This document shows positions 49,401 through 59,115 of a stretch of DNA of 64,000 bases, piece by piece. Every line of letters starts with the position of its first letter. The stretch's first letter is position 1. The notes below the pieces were generated by a model. The model was not told the origin of the DNA. It was given only the letters and a program-made list of their open reading frames with translations, and ran no database searches. The position numbers and the translations under genes are program-made. This stretch comes from Snodgrassella alvi. Lineage in GTDB: Bacteria; Pseudomonadota; Gammaproteobacteria; Burkholderiales; Neisseriaceae. The DNA is taken from the NCBI RefSeq assembly GCF_002777745.1, contig NZ_MEIO01000049.1, forward strand, positions 62,001 through 126,000, read 5' to 3'.

Positions 49401-50816
49401 ATGAAAAAAGTTTTACTGGTGTTTTTGTGTTTGTTTCTGGCAAGCTGTGTAGTACCGGTTAAACCGGAAGATAAGTTTAAAACAGGCGATTATATCGGTG
49501 GAGTGAATATTCTGGCGACTAACTTTAATGCGAAAAGCCAGAAGCTGCAACAGCAAAATAAACCGTGGAAAGAAAAAGATATTCTGTATTTGCAGGTGAC
49601 AGTTAGTGAACTGACTCAGATGGCACAGAGAAATATTCAGCAGGCTGCGGCGGCAGATTATGATACACGGATTAAAAATTATCAGCTGTTGCTGGAGATG
49701 AAAACTAAGCTGGAAGACAAAAGCTACAGTTCTTTTATTGAGCAATATTTGGGTCTGTATACGGTGAGTGGGCTGAAAGAATCTCTGGCGATACAGTTTT
49801 ACCAGCAGGCTGGTGCCATTGTGGCGACTAATAGTAATGATTATCTGCGTAAGGCCAAATTATACCGTCAGGGCTATGAATATTTTAATTATAAAGATAT
49901 TTACAAGCGCGCTGAGGATAATCAGAAAATGTATTATAAGACTGCTGCGCAGGAGTTTTATGCTGAGGGACAAGCTAATGTCCGAGCGCGGAATTATAAG
50001 CAGGCAGCAGCTAATTTCCGTAAGGCGCATGATGTCTATCTGCCTTTAGGTAATTATAAGGATAGCGCTAAACTGGCCGATATTTATGAAAAAAAATGGC
50101 GCACAATTGAGGCAGAAAATCAGTACCAGCAGGCGCAGGCCATTGTGCGCAAAGCAAGGTATTTAAGTGAATACCGTGAGGCGGCCAGTTTGTTCAGTGC
50201 GGCCAGTCAGGTATACAGTCCTTATGGCAGCTCTTATAAAAATGCCACTAAACTGGCTGATGTTTATGCTCGTAAGGGACAGGTACAGATATTTGTCCGC
50301 GGTAATAGTTATCTGGCTGACCGTATACGCTCTGCGCTTCAAAAAAATTACGTGAGTTTTGTAAGCAGTGCCAGTGCTGCTAATCTGGTGATTGATGTGA
50401 GTATGACTCGTGGTCATTTTCAGCAGTACAAGGAAAATATTGAAACCAGTGATAAGCATGAAAATTTACGGGTTGGCACGAAGCAGGTGGCTGATGCCGA
50501 TGGCAATATGGTGAATCAGGCTGTTTATGAGGATTTTTATTTTAAACAGTATAGTGTGAAAACGGTTAATGAGGCGGAGATGGTAGCTGAGGTACGTTCA
50601 AATGGGCTGTATGATTTAAACCGGCAATACAGTGCAAAGAGTACCTCGTCGCAGACTTATTACTGGTTTGACGGCCATGTGCCCAGCAAATATACGGCTT
50701 TTACTGAAGGTAAACTGCTTGGCCGTGAGGAACAGTTTGATCAGGCACGTGAAAATCTATGGTCTCAAATGCGGGGCGATTTTTATGAGATGAGCCGAGT
50801 ACTGGCTAATCTGTAG
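49401..50816 (+). CDS. Predicted lipoprotein with TPR-like helical repeats, function unknown
   Basis: The 471-residue protein has a lipoprotein signal peptide MKKVLLVFLCLFLASC with lipobox LASC and lipidated Cys16; residue +2 is Val, which does not signal inner-membrane retention. Residues about 120-300 contain repeated alpha-hairpins of TPR type, such as FYAEGQANVRARNYKQAAANFRKA and EYREAASLFSAASQVY. The C-terminal ~170 residues are a mixed domain with charged and aromatic content. I do not recognise a characterised homologue. Outer-membrane or periplasmic scaffold work is plausible. The ATG at 49401 has a GAGGGGATAG site. It is monocistronic. Confidence 0.8.
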   Translation: MKKVLLVFLCLFLASCVVPVKPEDKFKTGDYIGGVNILATNFNAKSQKLQQQNKPWKEKDILYLQVTVSELTQMAQRNIQQAAAADYDTRIKNYQLLLEMKTKLEDKSYSSFIEQYLGLYTVSGLKESLAIQFYQQAGAIVATNSNDYLRKAKLYRQGYEYFNYKDIYKRAEDNQKMYYKTAAQEFYAEGQANVRARNYKQAAANFRKAHDVYLPLGNYKDSAKLADIYEKKWRTIEAENQYQQAQAIVRKARYLSEYREAASLFSAASQVYSPYGSSYKNATKLADVYARKGQVQIFVRGNSYLADRIRSALQKNYVSFVSSASAANLVIDVSMTRGHFQQYKENIETSDKHENLRVGTKQVADADGNMVNQAVYEDFYFKQYSVKTVNEAEMVAEVRSNGLYDLNRQYSAKSTSSQTYYWFDGHVPSKYTAFTEGKLLGREEQFDQARENLWSQMRGDFYEMSRVLANL

Positions 50817-50854
50817 CGCGGGATAAGGGCTGTCTTAAATGGATGAGCTGTCTG

Positions 50855-50866
50855 TTCAGGCAGCCT
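50855..50866 (-). repeat. DNA uptake sequence-like 12-mer
   Basis: AGGCTGCCTGAA on the minus strand, identical to the 12-mer at 44396-44407, again placed just after a gene end. Confidence 0.5.
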
Positions 50867-51534
50867 CCCAGATGATGTTTTGATATTGCTGTGCTTTATA
50901 CCATTTAATTTTAATTCTTTTGGTATGGTGCCATTATTTGTGCTCTGAGGGAGATGTTGTTTAATTTCTGTTGGCTGATATAACAAAGTCATTATATTTG
51001 CTCTTGTTTCTGAAATACAGAGCAGCTTTGGTCTGGAAATTTTCTCTATTTATACAAAAATCCTGAATTGCTTTTGTCTCCGATTCCATTGGGAATGATT
51101 AATCTGTTATTTTTTCATGATTTTGTTCACCAGTTTTCCTAATAAATAATTTATTTCTGGTATGGTTGCCAAGAAGAGAATATAAAAAACGGAAATACAG
51201 AATTTGTGATATGAGGTATATGACACAATTTCTGGAACTAAGATGATTGAAAAAAAATTAATAGGTTTATTTAATTTGTTCGTGTGCCTGTATCTGTGGG
51301 CAGTTTGCTTTGCTGGTTTGGATAAGGACTATTTTTAGCTTAATTTGATGTTTATCTGGGTAGTGGGACAAATAATGGTTTGGGTTGCTATGTCTGCACT
51401 GATGCCTGATTGAGGCGGATAATGGTTCGGTAAAGAATGACTTAAATGGTGGTAGCTGGTTGATATATCCGGCTGGTTTATGTTTTTTCATGCAAAAGTT
51501 GATGCAGTTTGTGATGTGGTGAAGCGAACTAAAC

Positions 51535-51540
51535 TATAAT
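51535..51540 (+). promoter_or_regulatory. Possible -10 element for pta
   Basis: A perfect TATAAT lies 62 bases before the pta start. No convincing -35 is at 16-18 bases upstream, so confidence is limited. Confidence 0.35.
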
Positions 51541-51601
51541 CGTTAGCGATAAGATAAGTGCAGCGATTGCTGTGGGTGTTATTTATACGAAAGGGATAAT
51601 T

Positions 51602-53302
51602 ATGTCGCAATTTTTGCTGGTACCAACTGGAAATCAGACAGGTCTGTCTGCGCTAGGTTTGGGTGTGGCACAGGCTTTTGTTCAGGCCGGACATGTGTCA
51701 TTGTACTTTAAGCCGGTTGCTACAGATGTGGCTGCGGATAACACAGCTGCACTGGTGCAGGCTGTATTGCAGCAGAATCTGCCTGCATCGCAGTCGCTGG
51801 CTAGTCTGGATGAACGTGTGTATCAGGGACAGGCAGATGATGCGGTAGAAGAGTTTGTGGCTGCTTTCCACCAGATGGCTGAAGCCAGACACGATGTGGT
51901 GGTGGTTGAAGGTGCTGTGCCTGAAGCTGGCCGGACTTACTTGCCTGCACAAAATGTAAAAATTGCGGCCGCACTGAATGCACGGGTGATTCTGGTGGCT
52001 GCTGTGGCAGACCAAACACCTGCTGCGGTGGCTGCTCAGTTGCAACTGGCTTTACATGATTATGCACATGGACATACTGAAATCAGTGGCTTTATTTTAA
52101 CTGCTGATGCCCAAACTGCACCGGCTGCCGGTTTTGCCGCAGAAGTGCAGGCGGAACTGGCTGCACATGGTAAAAAGCTTGAATGTATTGGTCTGGTTAC
52201 TGCCGCATCTGCTGGTGTCGAAGTAGCGCAGGCTCAGGATGTGGCTAAAGCTGTGGCTGCTCAGTTAAACGCTGAGCTGCTTTGCGCGGAACTGGCTAAA
52301 CCGGTAGCAGAACATTTGGCACCGGCAGCATTCCGCTATCAGATGATGGCACGTGCCCGTTCAGCTAATAAGCGTATTGTTTTGCCTGAAGGTAATGAAC
52401 CACGTACGATTGCTGCGGCAGCAATTTGTGAAAATAAAGGTATTGCCCGCTGTGTGTTGCTGGCTAAAAAAGCAGAAGTGGAAGAGGTGGCGCAGGCTAA
52501 AGGAATCACTTTACCAGCCTCGCTGGAAATCATTGACCCTGACAGTATCCGTGAACGTTATGTTGCTCCGATGGTAGAGCTGAGAAAGAGTAAGGGGTTG
52601 ACTGCGGAACAGGCGGCTGAACAGTTACAGGATACAGTGGTACTGGGTACTATGATGCTGGCAACAGGTGACGTGGATGGTTTGGTATCTGGCGCTGTGC
52701 ATACTACAGCCAATACTATTCGTCCGGCCTTGCAACTGATTAAAACTGCACCGGGTGCCAGTCTGGTATCCAGTGTATTCTTTATGCTGATGCCGGATCA
52801 GGTGCTGGTATATGGTGATTGTGCGGTAAATCCGAATCCTACTGCCGAGCAGTTGGCTGATATTGCTATTCAGTCTGCTGATTCTGCTAAAGCATTTGGT
52901 ATTGAACCAAAAGTGGCGATGATTTCTTATTCTACTGGCTCATCTGGTAGTGGTGCTGATGTGGAAAAGGTTACTGCTGCAACTAAGCTGGCACAGCAAA
53001 AACGTCCTGATCTGCATATTGACGGACCTTTGCAGTATGATGCGGCCAGTGTACCGAGCGTGGGCCGGCAGAAAGCTCCTGACAGTAAGGTAGCAGGTCA
53101 GGCAACGGTATTTGTATTCCCTGATTTAAATACTGGTAATACAACTTATAAAGCGGTTCAGCGCAGTGCTCATGTGTTGAGTGTTGGTCCGATGTTGCAA
53201 GGTCTGAACAAACCGGTAAACGATTTGTCTCGTGGCGCTCTGATTGAAGATATTGTTTATACTGTTGCTTTGACAGCAATTCAGGCTGTGCAGATGAGTT
53301 AA
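51602..53302 (+). CDS. pta: Phosphate acetyltransferase
   Basis: Pta interconverts acetyl-CoA and acetyl phosphate. From ATG 51602 it is 566 residues. An N-terminal P-loop-like domain ([17 protein letters not shown], about 4-20) is followed by the catalytic PTA_PTB domain from about 245, with [44 protein letters not shown] and the C-terminal [15 protein letters not shown] motif. It is shorter than E. coli Pta (714) because the middle DRTGG-type region appears to be missing. Ten upstream in-frame codons are not needed. ackA is not adjacent, so acetate kinase must be elsewhere if present. A strong terminator follows. Confidence 0.95.
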   Translation: MSQFLLVPTGNQTGLSALGLGVAQAFVQAGHVSLYFKPVATDVAADNTAALVQAVLQQNLPASQSLASLDERVYQGQADDAVEEFVAAFHQMAEARHDVVVVEGAVPEAGRTYLPAQNVKIAAALNARVILVAAVADQTPAAVAAQLQLALHDYAHGHTEISGFILTADAQTAPAAGFAAEVQAELAAHGKKLECIGLVTAASAGVEVAQAQDVAKAVAAQLNAELLCAELAKPVAEHLAPAAFRYQMMARARSANKRIVLPEGNEPRTIAAAAICENKGIARCVLLAKKAEVEEVAQAKGITLPASLEIIDPDSIRERYVAPMVELRKSKGLTAEQAAEQLQDTVVLGTMMLATGDVDGLVSGAVHTTANTIRPALQLIKTAPGASLVSSVFFMLMPDQVLVYGDCAVNPNPTAEQLADIAIQSADSAKAFGIEPKVAMISYSTGSSGSGADVEKVTAATKLAQQKRPDLHIDGPLQYDAASVPSVGRQKAPDSKVAGQATVFVFPDLNTGNTTYKAVQRSAHVLSVGPMLQGLNKPVNDLSRGALIEDIVYTVALTAIQAVQMS

Positions 53303-53333
53303 ACGAATTATTGTATCTGGTTTTGTAATCTGT

Positions 53334-53369
53334 GGGCAGGTGGTATAACTATCATCTGCCCGATTTTTG
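53334..53369 (+). terminator. pta terminator
   Basis: A 12-bp stem GGGCAGGTGGTA/TATCATCTGCCC (53334-53345 with 53350-53361, including G-T pairs) has a TAAC loop and an ATTTTT tail. Confidence 0.85.
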
Positions 53370-53593
53370 GTGTGTATGGTAAGAAAATTCAATAATCTGC
53401 TTTTTTGCGCAAGATTAATAATGATATTTAGGGGAAATAGGCTGATTATTGTCTTTTGATGCTGTAATTTTACGGACTATTGCCAAAACTGTGCTCATAA
53501 ATTACAGTTTGTAACGCAGACTTTCTGTCTGAAAAAGGCCAAGAATACAGAGGCATAATCTAAAATTAGAGGATATTGATGGTATTTAATACT

Positions 53594-53625
53594 CGCCTGC
53601 GGATTTTTGCAGGCGGTTTATTTTT
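53594..53625 (+). terminator. Orphan terminator-like hairpin
   Basis: The stem CGCCTGC/GCAGGCG (53594-53600 with 53609-53615) has an 8-base loop and then GTTTATTTTT. The nearest upstream gene already ends in its own terminator 230 bases earlier. Confidence 0.6.
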
Positions 53626-54116
53626 ATCTGCTGTGCGGTTTGTTTAAAAGTCATTCCGGAATGTACCGGCTAATTTTATTTATTTTGCTTCCCGTCTTCC
53701 TGTTATATAGCCATTTATTCTGTTGCCGGCATGGTACTATTAAAGTATGTCTGCGATTCTGATCAGTGTTTTCTGTCGTAAGTTTATGCGATGTTCTGGT
53801 TGTTTAAGCTGTGCTACACCGGTATGTGAAATTATTTTTACTGTTTAATATGTTTATGTCATTTTCAGCAATGCGAATATTGATTATGATGAATCAATCT
53901 GTTTGTATTATGCTTTTGTGGTAAGTAATTGTTGTTTATTTAATTTATTTGGCATTAATATTTTATTGCTTTGCATCAGAGGCAGGTAATTTTATATTTA
54001 TTCAGCTTAATGTTGGCTGTTTGCATTTAAATATTATGAGCTGGATTAAGGAAGTTGTCTTTTTTGCGATATGAGTTCGGACAGCGGGGAGTGCTTGCTG
54101 TTACATTAAGACTGAA

Positions 54117-54389
54117 CTATTTTTTTAACATTAGTTTGATGTGGGGTTTATGTGGTTTGATTTCTGACGAAGAGGGTTTACTGGCAATGGCAATTTGTGC
54201 ACGCTGGGCATCGGAAAGTAGACCAGACCAGTCGCCGTTCAGATACCAATGTTCGCCGAAATCTTCGCAGGGATGAGGAATACGGATGCAGCCATTACCA
54301 CATAGCAGGTCATCGGCACGGCAGTATTTGTCGCAGCCCCAACAGATTCGTTCAGGATGTTTGGGATGTAATGGAAAAACCTTGGCCAT
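54117..54389 (-). CDS. DUF3079 domain protein (small zinc-binding-like)
   Basis: The 90-residue protein starts MAKVFPLHPKHPERICWGCD and has four clustered cysteines (C17, C20, C24, C31 region), as expected for the DUF3079 family of short uncharacterised proteins, probably a metal-binding motif. The C-terminal third is an extension (SDAQRAQIAIASKPSSSEIKPHKPHIKLMLKK) that family members usually lack. The ATG at 54389 matches the family N-terminus; the in-frame codons further upstream are not conserved. Nothing nearby suggests a function. It diverges from thiO. Confidence 0.75.
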   Translation of the reverse strand: MAKVFPLHPKHPERICWGCDKYCRADDLLCGNGCIRIPHPCEDFGEHWYLNGDWSGLLSDAQRAQIAIASKPSSSEIKPHKPHIKLMLKK

Positions 54390-54565
54390 GGTAGTGTATA
54401 CCCTGTTATGAGTAATATGATGGTTATACATGCTGAGGTAGATTTGTTCAAGAAATGGATAGTTAAGCGCTGTGTAATGTTTTGTCTGGATTGGCTGCGG
54501 GCATTGTAGACGGCAAACCGATACGGACAGGGTACAGATTCAGGTCAATGGAAACGGGGGGCACG

Positions 54566-55681
54566 ATGAAACAATATGATGTGGCGGTGCTGGGGGGAGG
54601 TTTACTGGGACGTTTGACTGCGTGGTTACTGGCAGATCAGGGATGTAAGGTAGTATTGCTCAATGCTGGTAAGCGTAATGGTGAGGGTGCTGCTGCTTTT
54701 GCAGCAGCAGCAATGCTGGCACCTACGGCAGAAGCGGCAGAAGCTACGCCGCTGGTGGTGCAGCTTGGTTATGCCAGTTTACCCATCTGGCGTCAGTGGG
54801 TGAATTTATTCCCAACACCGGTATTTATGCAGCAGAATGGTTCGCTGATTGTGTGGCATTCGCAGGATCATGCTCTGGCCAAGCAGTTTTCCCAGCATTT
54901 GCAACGGGCTCATGTGGACAGCAGTGTCTGGCAGGTATGGCATAATCAGGAAATCAGTGAACACGAACCACAGTTGTCTGGACGTTTTCAGCAAGGTTTG
55001 TTTCTACCCACTGAAGGGCAGTTGGATAATCGTCAAACTTTGCTGGCTTTGGCGGATATGCTCGACCGGCAACAGGTAAGCTGTTATTGGGAGCACTGTG
55101 GTGATTTGGCTGAATGTGCGGCACTTGCGCACTGGACGTTGGATTGTCGTGGCTACGGTGGCAAAAGTAACTGGAACAGTTATGGTCAAAGTCGCTTACG
55201 CGGGGTGCGGGGAGAAGTGTTGCGTGTGTATGCACCGGATATTGTGCTTCACCGGCCGGTGCGGGTATTGCATCCACGCTATCCTATTTATATTGCGCCT
55301 AAACAGAACAAGCTGTTTGTTGTTGGGGCTACGCAGATTGAGAGCGAAGATAACAGTAATCTGAGTGTACGCAGTGGGCTGGAGCTGATGTCTGCTCTGT
55401 ATTCTGTGCATCCGGCCTTTGGGGAAGCTCGGATTCTGGAAAGTCTGGCTGAGCTGCGCCCCACGCTTAATCATGAAAGCCCGGAAATACGTTATGATAT
55501 ACAGAATCGTGTTGTAACGGTTAATGGGTTGTTCCGGCATGGTTTTATGATTTCGCCTGCGGTGAGTATTGCTACGGTGCATGTATTGCAGGCTTTAATG
55601 CAACAGCAGTTGTTGCCGGATGCTCAGGCGTGCTATCACATTGATGTTTTGCCGGTAAATCAGAACGGGGAGGCAGTTTGA
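54566..55681 (+). CDS. thiO: Glycine oxidase ThiO (thiamine thiazole synthesis)
   Basis: ThiO oxidises glycine to iminoglycine (dehydroglycine), the two-carbon precursor of the thiazole ring, using FAD. The 371-residue protein has the dinucleotide-binding VLGGGLLGRLTAWLLADQG (7-25), a second DAO-family segment and the C-terminal GLFRHGFMISPA with the substrate-binding arginine, close to the GHYRNGI motif of characterised enzymes. The start ATG 54566 follows a GGGGGG stretch; earlier in-frame starts are unconvincing. thiS follows with an overlapping TGATG, so the two are coupled. I found no TPP riboswitch upstream. Confidence 0.92.
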   Translation: MKQYDVAVLGGGLLGRLTAWLLADQGCKVVLLNAGKRNGEGAAAFAAAAMLAPTAEAAEATPLVVQLGYASLPIWRQWVNLFPTPVFMQQNGSLIVWHSQDHALAKQFSQHLQRAHVDSSVWQVWHNQEISEHEPQLSGRFQQGLFLPTEGQLDNRQTLLALADMLDRQQVSCYWEHCGDLAECAALAHWTLDCRGYGGKSNWNSYGQSRLRGVRGEVLRVYAPDIVLHRPVRVLHPRYPIYIAPKQNKLFVVGATQIESEDNSNLSVRSGLELMSALYSVHPAFGEARILESLAELRPTLNHESPEIRYDIQNRVVTVNGLFRHGFMISPAVSIATVHVLQALMQQQLLPDAQACYHIDVLPVNQNGEAV

Positions 55682-55875
55682 TGGATATTTGTGTTAATGA
55701 TGAGGTAATTGCTTTTGATGGCAGTACTGTCGCTGATCTGGTTCAATATTTGAAGCTGGAAGCGCCTTTTGCTGTAGCGGTAAATACATCTTTTGTCGCT
55801 AGAAATCAGTATTCGACTTATTATTTACAATCGCAAGATAAGGTGGATATTGTGAGTCCGGTGGTAGGTGGCTAG
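55681..55875 (+). CDS. thiS: Thiamine biosynthesis sulfur carrier ThiS
   Basis: ThiS is a 64-residue ubiquitin-like protein whose C-terminal Gly-Gly is adenylated by ThiF and thiocarboxylated to donate sulfur to ThiG. The sequence ends in DIVSPVVGG, the required diglycine tail, and has the beta-grasp pattern with AVAVNTSFVARNQY. Its ATG overlaps the thiO stop by one base (TGATG). A terminator at 55911-55936 ends this transcript, separating thiS from thiG by more than 900 bases. Confidence 0.95.
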   Translation: MDICVNDEVIAFDGSTVADLVQYLKLEAPFAVAVNTSFVARNQYSTYYLQSQDKVDIVSPVVGG

Positions 55876-56820
55876 TTAGTATGTTGGTCACATTCTGTTT
55901 TTGTTTTGAAAGCCCTGTTTGCATACAGGGTTTTTTGCTATCTGGTTAGTGCAGTTTATGCTTGCTGATAATTCAATTTGATCTGTTTATTTTTAAATAA
56001 AGTGATATTTGTCTCTGAGAATGTATTAGTAATAATGCTGGTTTGTTTGTAGATAAATTTAATATGCTGATGATTTAATCTGCCGTTCTGCTTTGTCCAG
56101 TGATATGTAGGCTGTCTTGGCTGGAATTGAAGAATTAATTTTGTTACTTACTCAATCTAAGGGCGATGTTGATAAAGAATTTACACAGCTGGTTTAGTGC
56201 CGGTATCGGTGAGGAAGGCGAGGTAAACTATTTTATCATTCTGGAATTTTTTTCTTGAAATTAGTTTATCGTTAACTAATGAGCTAATGAATATTGTTGT
56301 TGCAGCTTGGGTTATTCCAAGTAATTTAGCGTTCCTTATAGCGACAGTTTTGGATATTCTTTTTCTGAAATATTACATAATGGTAAATGTCTGTTTTCTG
56401 ATTGCATACCTCGATGTCTTTAAGTTAGTTAGCTATCTTTCTATTTGCAAGATATTATATATATTAAGGTTATGATTAATTATTTTAAACTAAACTTTGG
56501 CTAAGAATAAAAGAAAATTCTAAAAAATATTTTCTGGTAATAAAACTATCGACATTATTGTAAGGTGTATACGGTTGTCTGTATCAATGCTAATTGGCAT
56601 GGTAACGGGAGATATTTGTCTGTGCCTATGCTTTTGGTATCAGGGATAGGCTTGTACTCTGACTGCTTTGGGATATGGTAATTATATTTGATGTTATTCT
56701 TTGAGGTGAAAATAGATGCAAAGTTGTTGTTCTGGTTATAAAATCTAATATTCTTTACTTAGGATGACTGCCGGCTGTTTGGGAATATTTGTTAATTTTA
56801 TATGAATGGGGAGATGGCTT
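55876..56820. other. 945-base spacer inside the thiamine cluster
   Basis: After the thiS terminator the sequence is AT-rich and empty of convincing genes. A 62-codon frame at 56287-56475 is hydrophobic but has no family pattern. No TPP riboswitch (neither the CTGAGA nor the ACC-TGATCTGG elements) was found before thiG. Confidence 0.5.
55911..55936 (+). terminator. thiOS terminator
   Basis: The stem GCCCTGT/ACAGGGT (55912-55918 with 55925-55931) has a 6-base loop and a run of six T. Confidence 0.9.
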
Positions 56821-57618
56821 ATGGCTTTGCAACTTTATGATGAACAGTTTGATAGTCGTTTGCTGTTGGGCACTGCTGCTTATCCTAATCCGGAAGTGCT
56901 GCGTGCAGCGGTAAGAAAAGCGCAGCCGGCCATGATTACTGTAGCGTTGCGCCGGCAGGGTGCTACCTCAGCCGAGCATGGTCGGGGTTTATGGGGGCTA
57001 TTGCAGGAGCTGGCTTTGCCTATTCTTCCTAATACTGCCGGTTGTCTGAGTGTGGAGGAGGCTGTGACTACGGCACAGATGGCACGGGAGGTATTTGCAA
57101 CTGACTGGATTAAGCTGGAACTGATTGGCGATGACGATACTTTGCAGCCAGATGTATTTCAGTTAGTACAGGCGGCGGATATTCTGATTAAGGATGGTTT
57201 CAAGGTATTGCCGTATTGCACGGAAGATTTGATTGCGTGTCGCCGTTTGCTGGATGTTGGTTGTGAGGCTTTGATGCCGTGGGCTGCTCCGATTGGCACT
57301 GGTCTGGGACCGGTGCATGAATATGCGCTGCATGTGTTACGTGAACGTTTGCCGGATATTCCGCTACTGGTGGATGCGGGGCTAGGGCTGCCTTCGCATG
57401 CGGCAATGGTAATGGAGTGGGGCTTTGATGGTGTTTTGCTTAATACAGCAGTTTCGCGCAGCGGCTATCCGCTGATGATGGCGGAGGCGTTTGCTCTGGC
57501 AGTTAATGCAGGCCGGCTGGCTTATGAAGCAGAGCCGGTAGTGCCGCGCCATAATGCACAGGCTTCTACGCCGCAGGTAGGGCAGCCATTCTGGCACTAT
57601 CCTGATTATGAGCCTTAA
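56821..57618 (+). CDS. thiG: Thiazole synthase
   Basis: ThiG builds the thiazole phosphate carboxylate from deoxyxylulose phosphate, dehydroglycine (from ThiO) and ThiS thiocarboxylate. The 265-residue TIM barrel has K98 in WIKLELIGDD, the Schiff-base lysine. The PWAAPIGTGLG and VDAGLGLPSHAAMVMEWGFDGVLLNTA phosphate-binding segments are intact. Start ATG 56821 is seven bases after a GGGGAG site; ATG 56806 is the alternative. It is followed at once by a bidirectional terminator. Its separation from thiOS is unusual. Confidence 0.96.
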   Translation: MALQLYDEQFDSRLLLGTAAYPNPEVLRAAVRKAQPAMITVALRRQGATSAEHGRGLWGLLQELALPILPNTAGCLSVEEAVTTAQMAREVFATDWIKLELIGDDDTLQPDVFQLVQAADILIKDGFKVLPYCTEDLIACRRLLDVGCEALMPWAAPIGTGLGPVHEYALHVLRERLPDIPLLVDAGLGLPSHAAMVMEWGFDGVLLNTAVSRSGYPLMMAEAFALAVNAGRLAYEAEPVVPRHNAQASTPQVGQPFWHYPDYEP

Positions 57619-57650
57619 ACAATAAAGCGCGAAAGCGCTTTATTGTTTAT
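57617..57650. terminator. Bidirectional terminator between thiG and cycA
   Basis: A 14-bp stem AAACAATAAAGCGC/GCGCTTTATTGTTT (57617-57630 with 57635-57648) has a GAAA loop. It is symmetric, so it can serve both convergent genes. A second inverted repeat (57663-57673 with 57691-57701, TGTCCTGTTTA) lies just beyond. Confidence 0.85.
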
Positions 57651-57714
57651 TATTTGTTGGCTTGTCCTGTTTAGCTGCATTGATGTCAGTTAAACAGGAC
57701 AGATTTTGTTTATG

Positions 57715-59115
57715 TTAAGAGTTGGTGTTGGGTGTATCTGAATAGGTAATGCGTTTTTTTAGTTGCTGGCGATACAGGGGCAGAACCATGGTTAGCAGAA
57801 TAAACCAGACGGGTGTAGCTATTAAGCCGGTAAGGGTATCCTTATCCTGAGTGAACAGATACAGAACAAACCCAAAGAAAATCAGGCACACATAGCACAT
57901 GGGTATGCCGAAAGGCATTTTGTAGACTGAGCGGGCATGTGCCTCAGGATAGAGTTTGCGATAACGTAGGTAAGCAATCAGAATAACTGCCCAGACAAAG
58001 ATAAAGCAGATACTGGATACGGTGGTGACGATGGTGAATACTTTCATGACATCACCTTCGGCATAGAGCAGACCCACGCCAATTAGCAGCAGGGTGCAGG
58101 AATAGATGAGGCCGTTTTGTGGTACGCCGGTAGCAGACAGATGCGCAAAAGCTTTCGGCCCAACGCCGTTTCTGGACAGTCCATACAGCATGCGGCCGGT
58201 GGAATACATGCCACTATTGGCAGAGGACAGGGCGGAAGTCAGTACGACGAAGTTAATGATGGTGGCTGCGGCACTGATGCCGATTAAGGTAAACATGTTC
58301 ACGAACGGACTGCGGTCGGGCGCAACCATGCTCCACGGGGTAACGGTCATGATGATGGTTAAGGCCAGTACATAAAAGACAATTACGCGCACTGGTATTT
58401 TGTTGATGGCTGCCGGCAGGGTGGTATTGGGGTTGTCTGTTTCGGCTGATGCTGTGCCAACGAGCTCAATACCGACAAAAGCGAAGATGGCAATCTGAAA
58501 GGCAGCAAAAAAACCGCTCCAGCCATGTGGCATCCAGCCTCCATAAGTCCATAAATTGCTGATTCGTGCCTGAATACCGCTGGAGCTGACAAAGCCTGTG
58601 AGTAACAGATAGCCGCCACAGCCAATCAGTGCGAGAATGGCCAGAATCTTGATCAGTGCAAACCAGAACTCCATCTCACCAAACAGTTTGACGGATAACA
58701 GATTCAGTGCCAGCAGGACAATAATGCATATGATACCGGGCAGCCAGAGTGGTACTTCTGGCCACCAGAACTGGGTATAGCCGGTGATGGCCACAATATC
58801 GGCCATGCCGATGACCACCCAGCAAAACCAGTATGACCAGCCTACATAATAGCCGACGGTAGGATTGAGAATATCGGTGGTGAAGTCGACAAAGGATTTG
58901 TAATGCAGATTGTGCAATAGCAGTTCACCCATGGCACGCATAACAAAAAACAGGAACGCACCGATGATGATATAGGTAAACAGTACAGATGGCCCTGCCA
59001 GACTGATGGTGCGGCCTGAACCCATAAAAAGGCCGGTACCGATTGCGCCGCCTATGGCAATCAGTTGTAAATGTCGGTTTTTCAATGTGCGTTTTAACTC
59101 AGGTGGCCGGTTCAT
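57715..59115 (-). CDS. cycA: Amino acid permease, CycA-like (D-serine/D-alanine/glycine type)
   Basis: The 466-residue inner-membrane protein of the amino acid-polyamine-organocation superfamily has 12 predicted helices. It has the AAT-family N-terminal motif LKRTLKNRHLQLIAIGGAIGTGLFMGSGRTISLAGPS and the helix 6-7 region FAFVGIELVGTASAETDNPNTTLPAAINKIPVRV. These segments resemble E. coli CycA most, which imports D-serine, D-alanine and glycine by proton symport. Substrate specificity is inferred. The ATG at 59115 has an AAGGATA site. It is convergent with thiG, so glycine uptake for ThiO is suggestive only. Confidence 0.82.
   Translation of the reverse strand: MNRPPELKRTLKNRHLQLIAIGGAIGTGLFMGSGRTISLAGPSVLFTYIIIGAFLFFVMRAMGELLLHNLHYKSFVDFTTDILNPTVGYYVGWSYWFCWVVIGMADIVAITGYTQFWWPEVPLWLPGIICIIVLLALNLLSVKLFGEMEFWFALIKILAILALIGCGGYLLLTGFVSSSGIQARISNLWTYGGWMPHGWSGFFAAFQIAIFAFVGIELVGTASAETDNPNTTLPAAINKIPVRVIVFYVLALTIIMTVTPWSMVAPDRSPFVNMFTLIGISAAATIINFVVLTSALSSANSGMYSTGRMLYGLSRNGVGPKAFAHLSATGVPQNGLIYSCTLLLIGVGLLYAEGDVMKVFTIVTTVSSICFIFVWAVILIAYLRYRKLYPEAHARSVYKMPFGIPMCYVCLIFFGFVLYLFTQDKDTLTGLIATPVWFILLTMVLPLYRQQLKKRITYSDTPNTNS

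Larger units (their letters stand above)
50817..51601. other. 785-base spacer with an uptake-like motif
   Basis: No gene was recognised. At its left end TTCAGGCAGCCT (50855-50866) is the exact complement of AGGCTGCCTGAA and can pair with the upstream GGGCTGTCTTAA or GAGCTGTCTG to form an imperfect hairpin after the lipoprotein gene. The right end holds the pta promoter. Confidence 0.45.
53303..54116. other. 814-base spacer after pta, possible small RNA
   Basis: Besides the pta terminator, this spacer holds a second terminator-like hairpin at 53594-53625 not attached to any gene, which could end a ~100-nt small RNA starting near 53515. The rest is AT-rich and empty. Confidence 0.4.

Noticed and set aside
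54432-54565. Possible TPP riboswitch before thiO
   Set aside because: The conserved CTGAGA and ACCTGATCTGG-like elements are absent; the GC-rich leader has no thi-box.
56287-56475. 62-codon hydrophobic frame in the thiS-thiG spacer
   Set aside because: AT-rich DNA readily yields hydrophobic frames; there is no ribosome site or conserved pattern.
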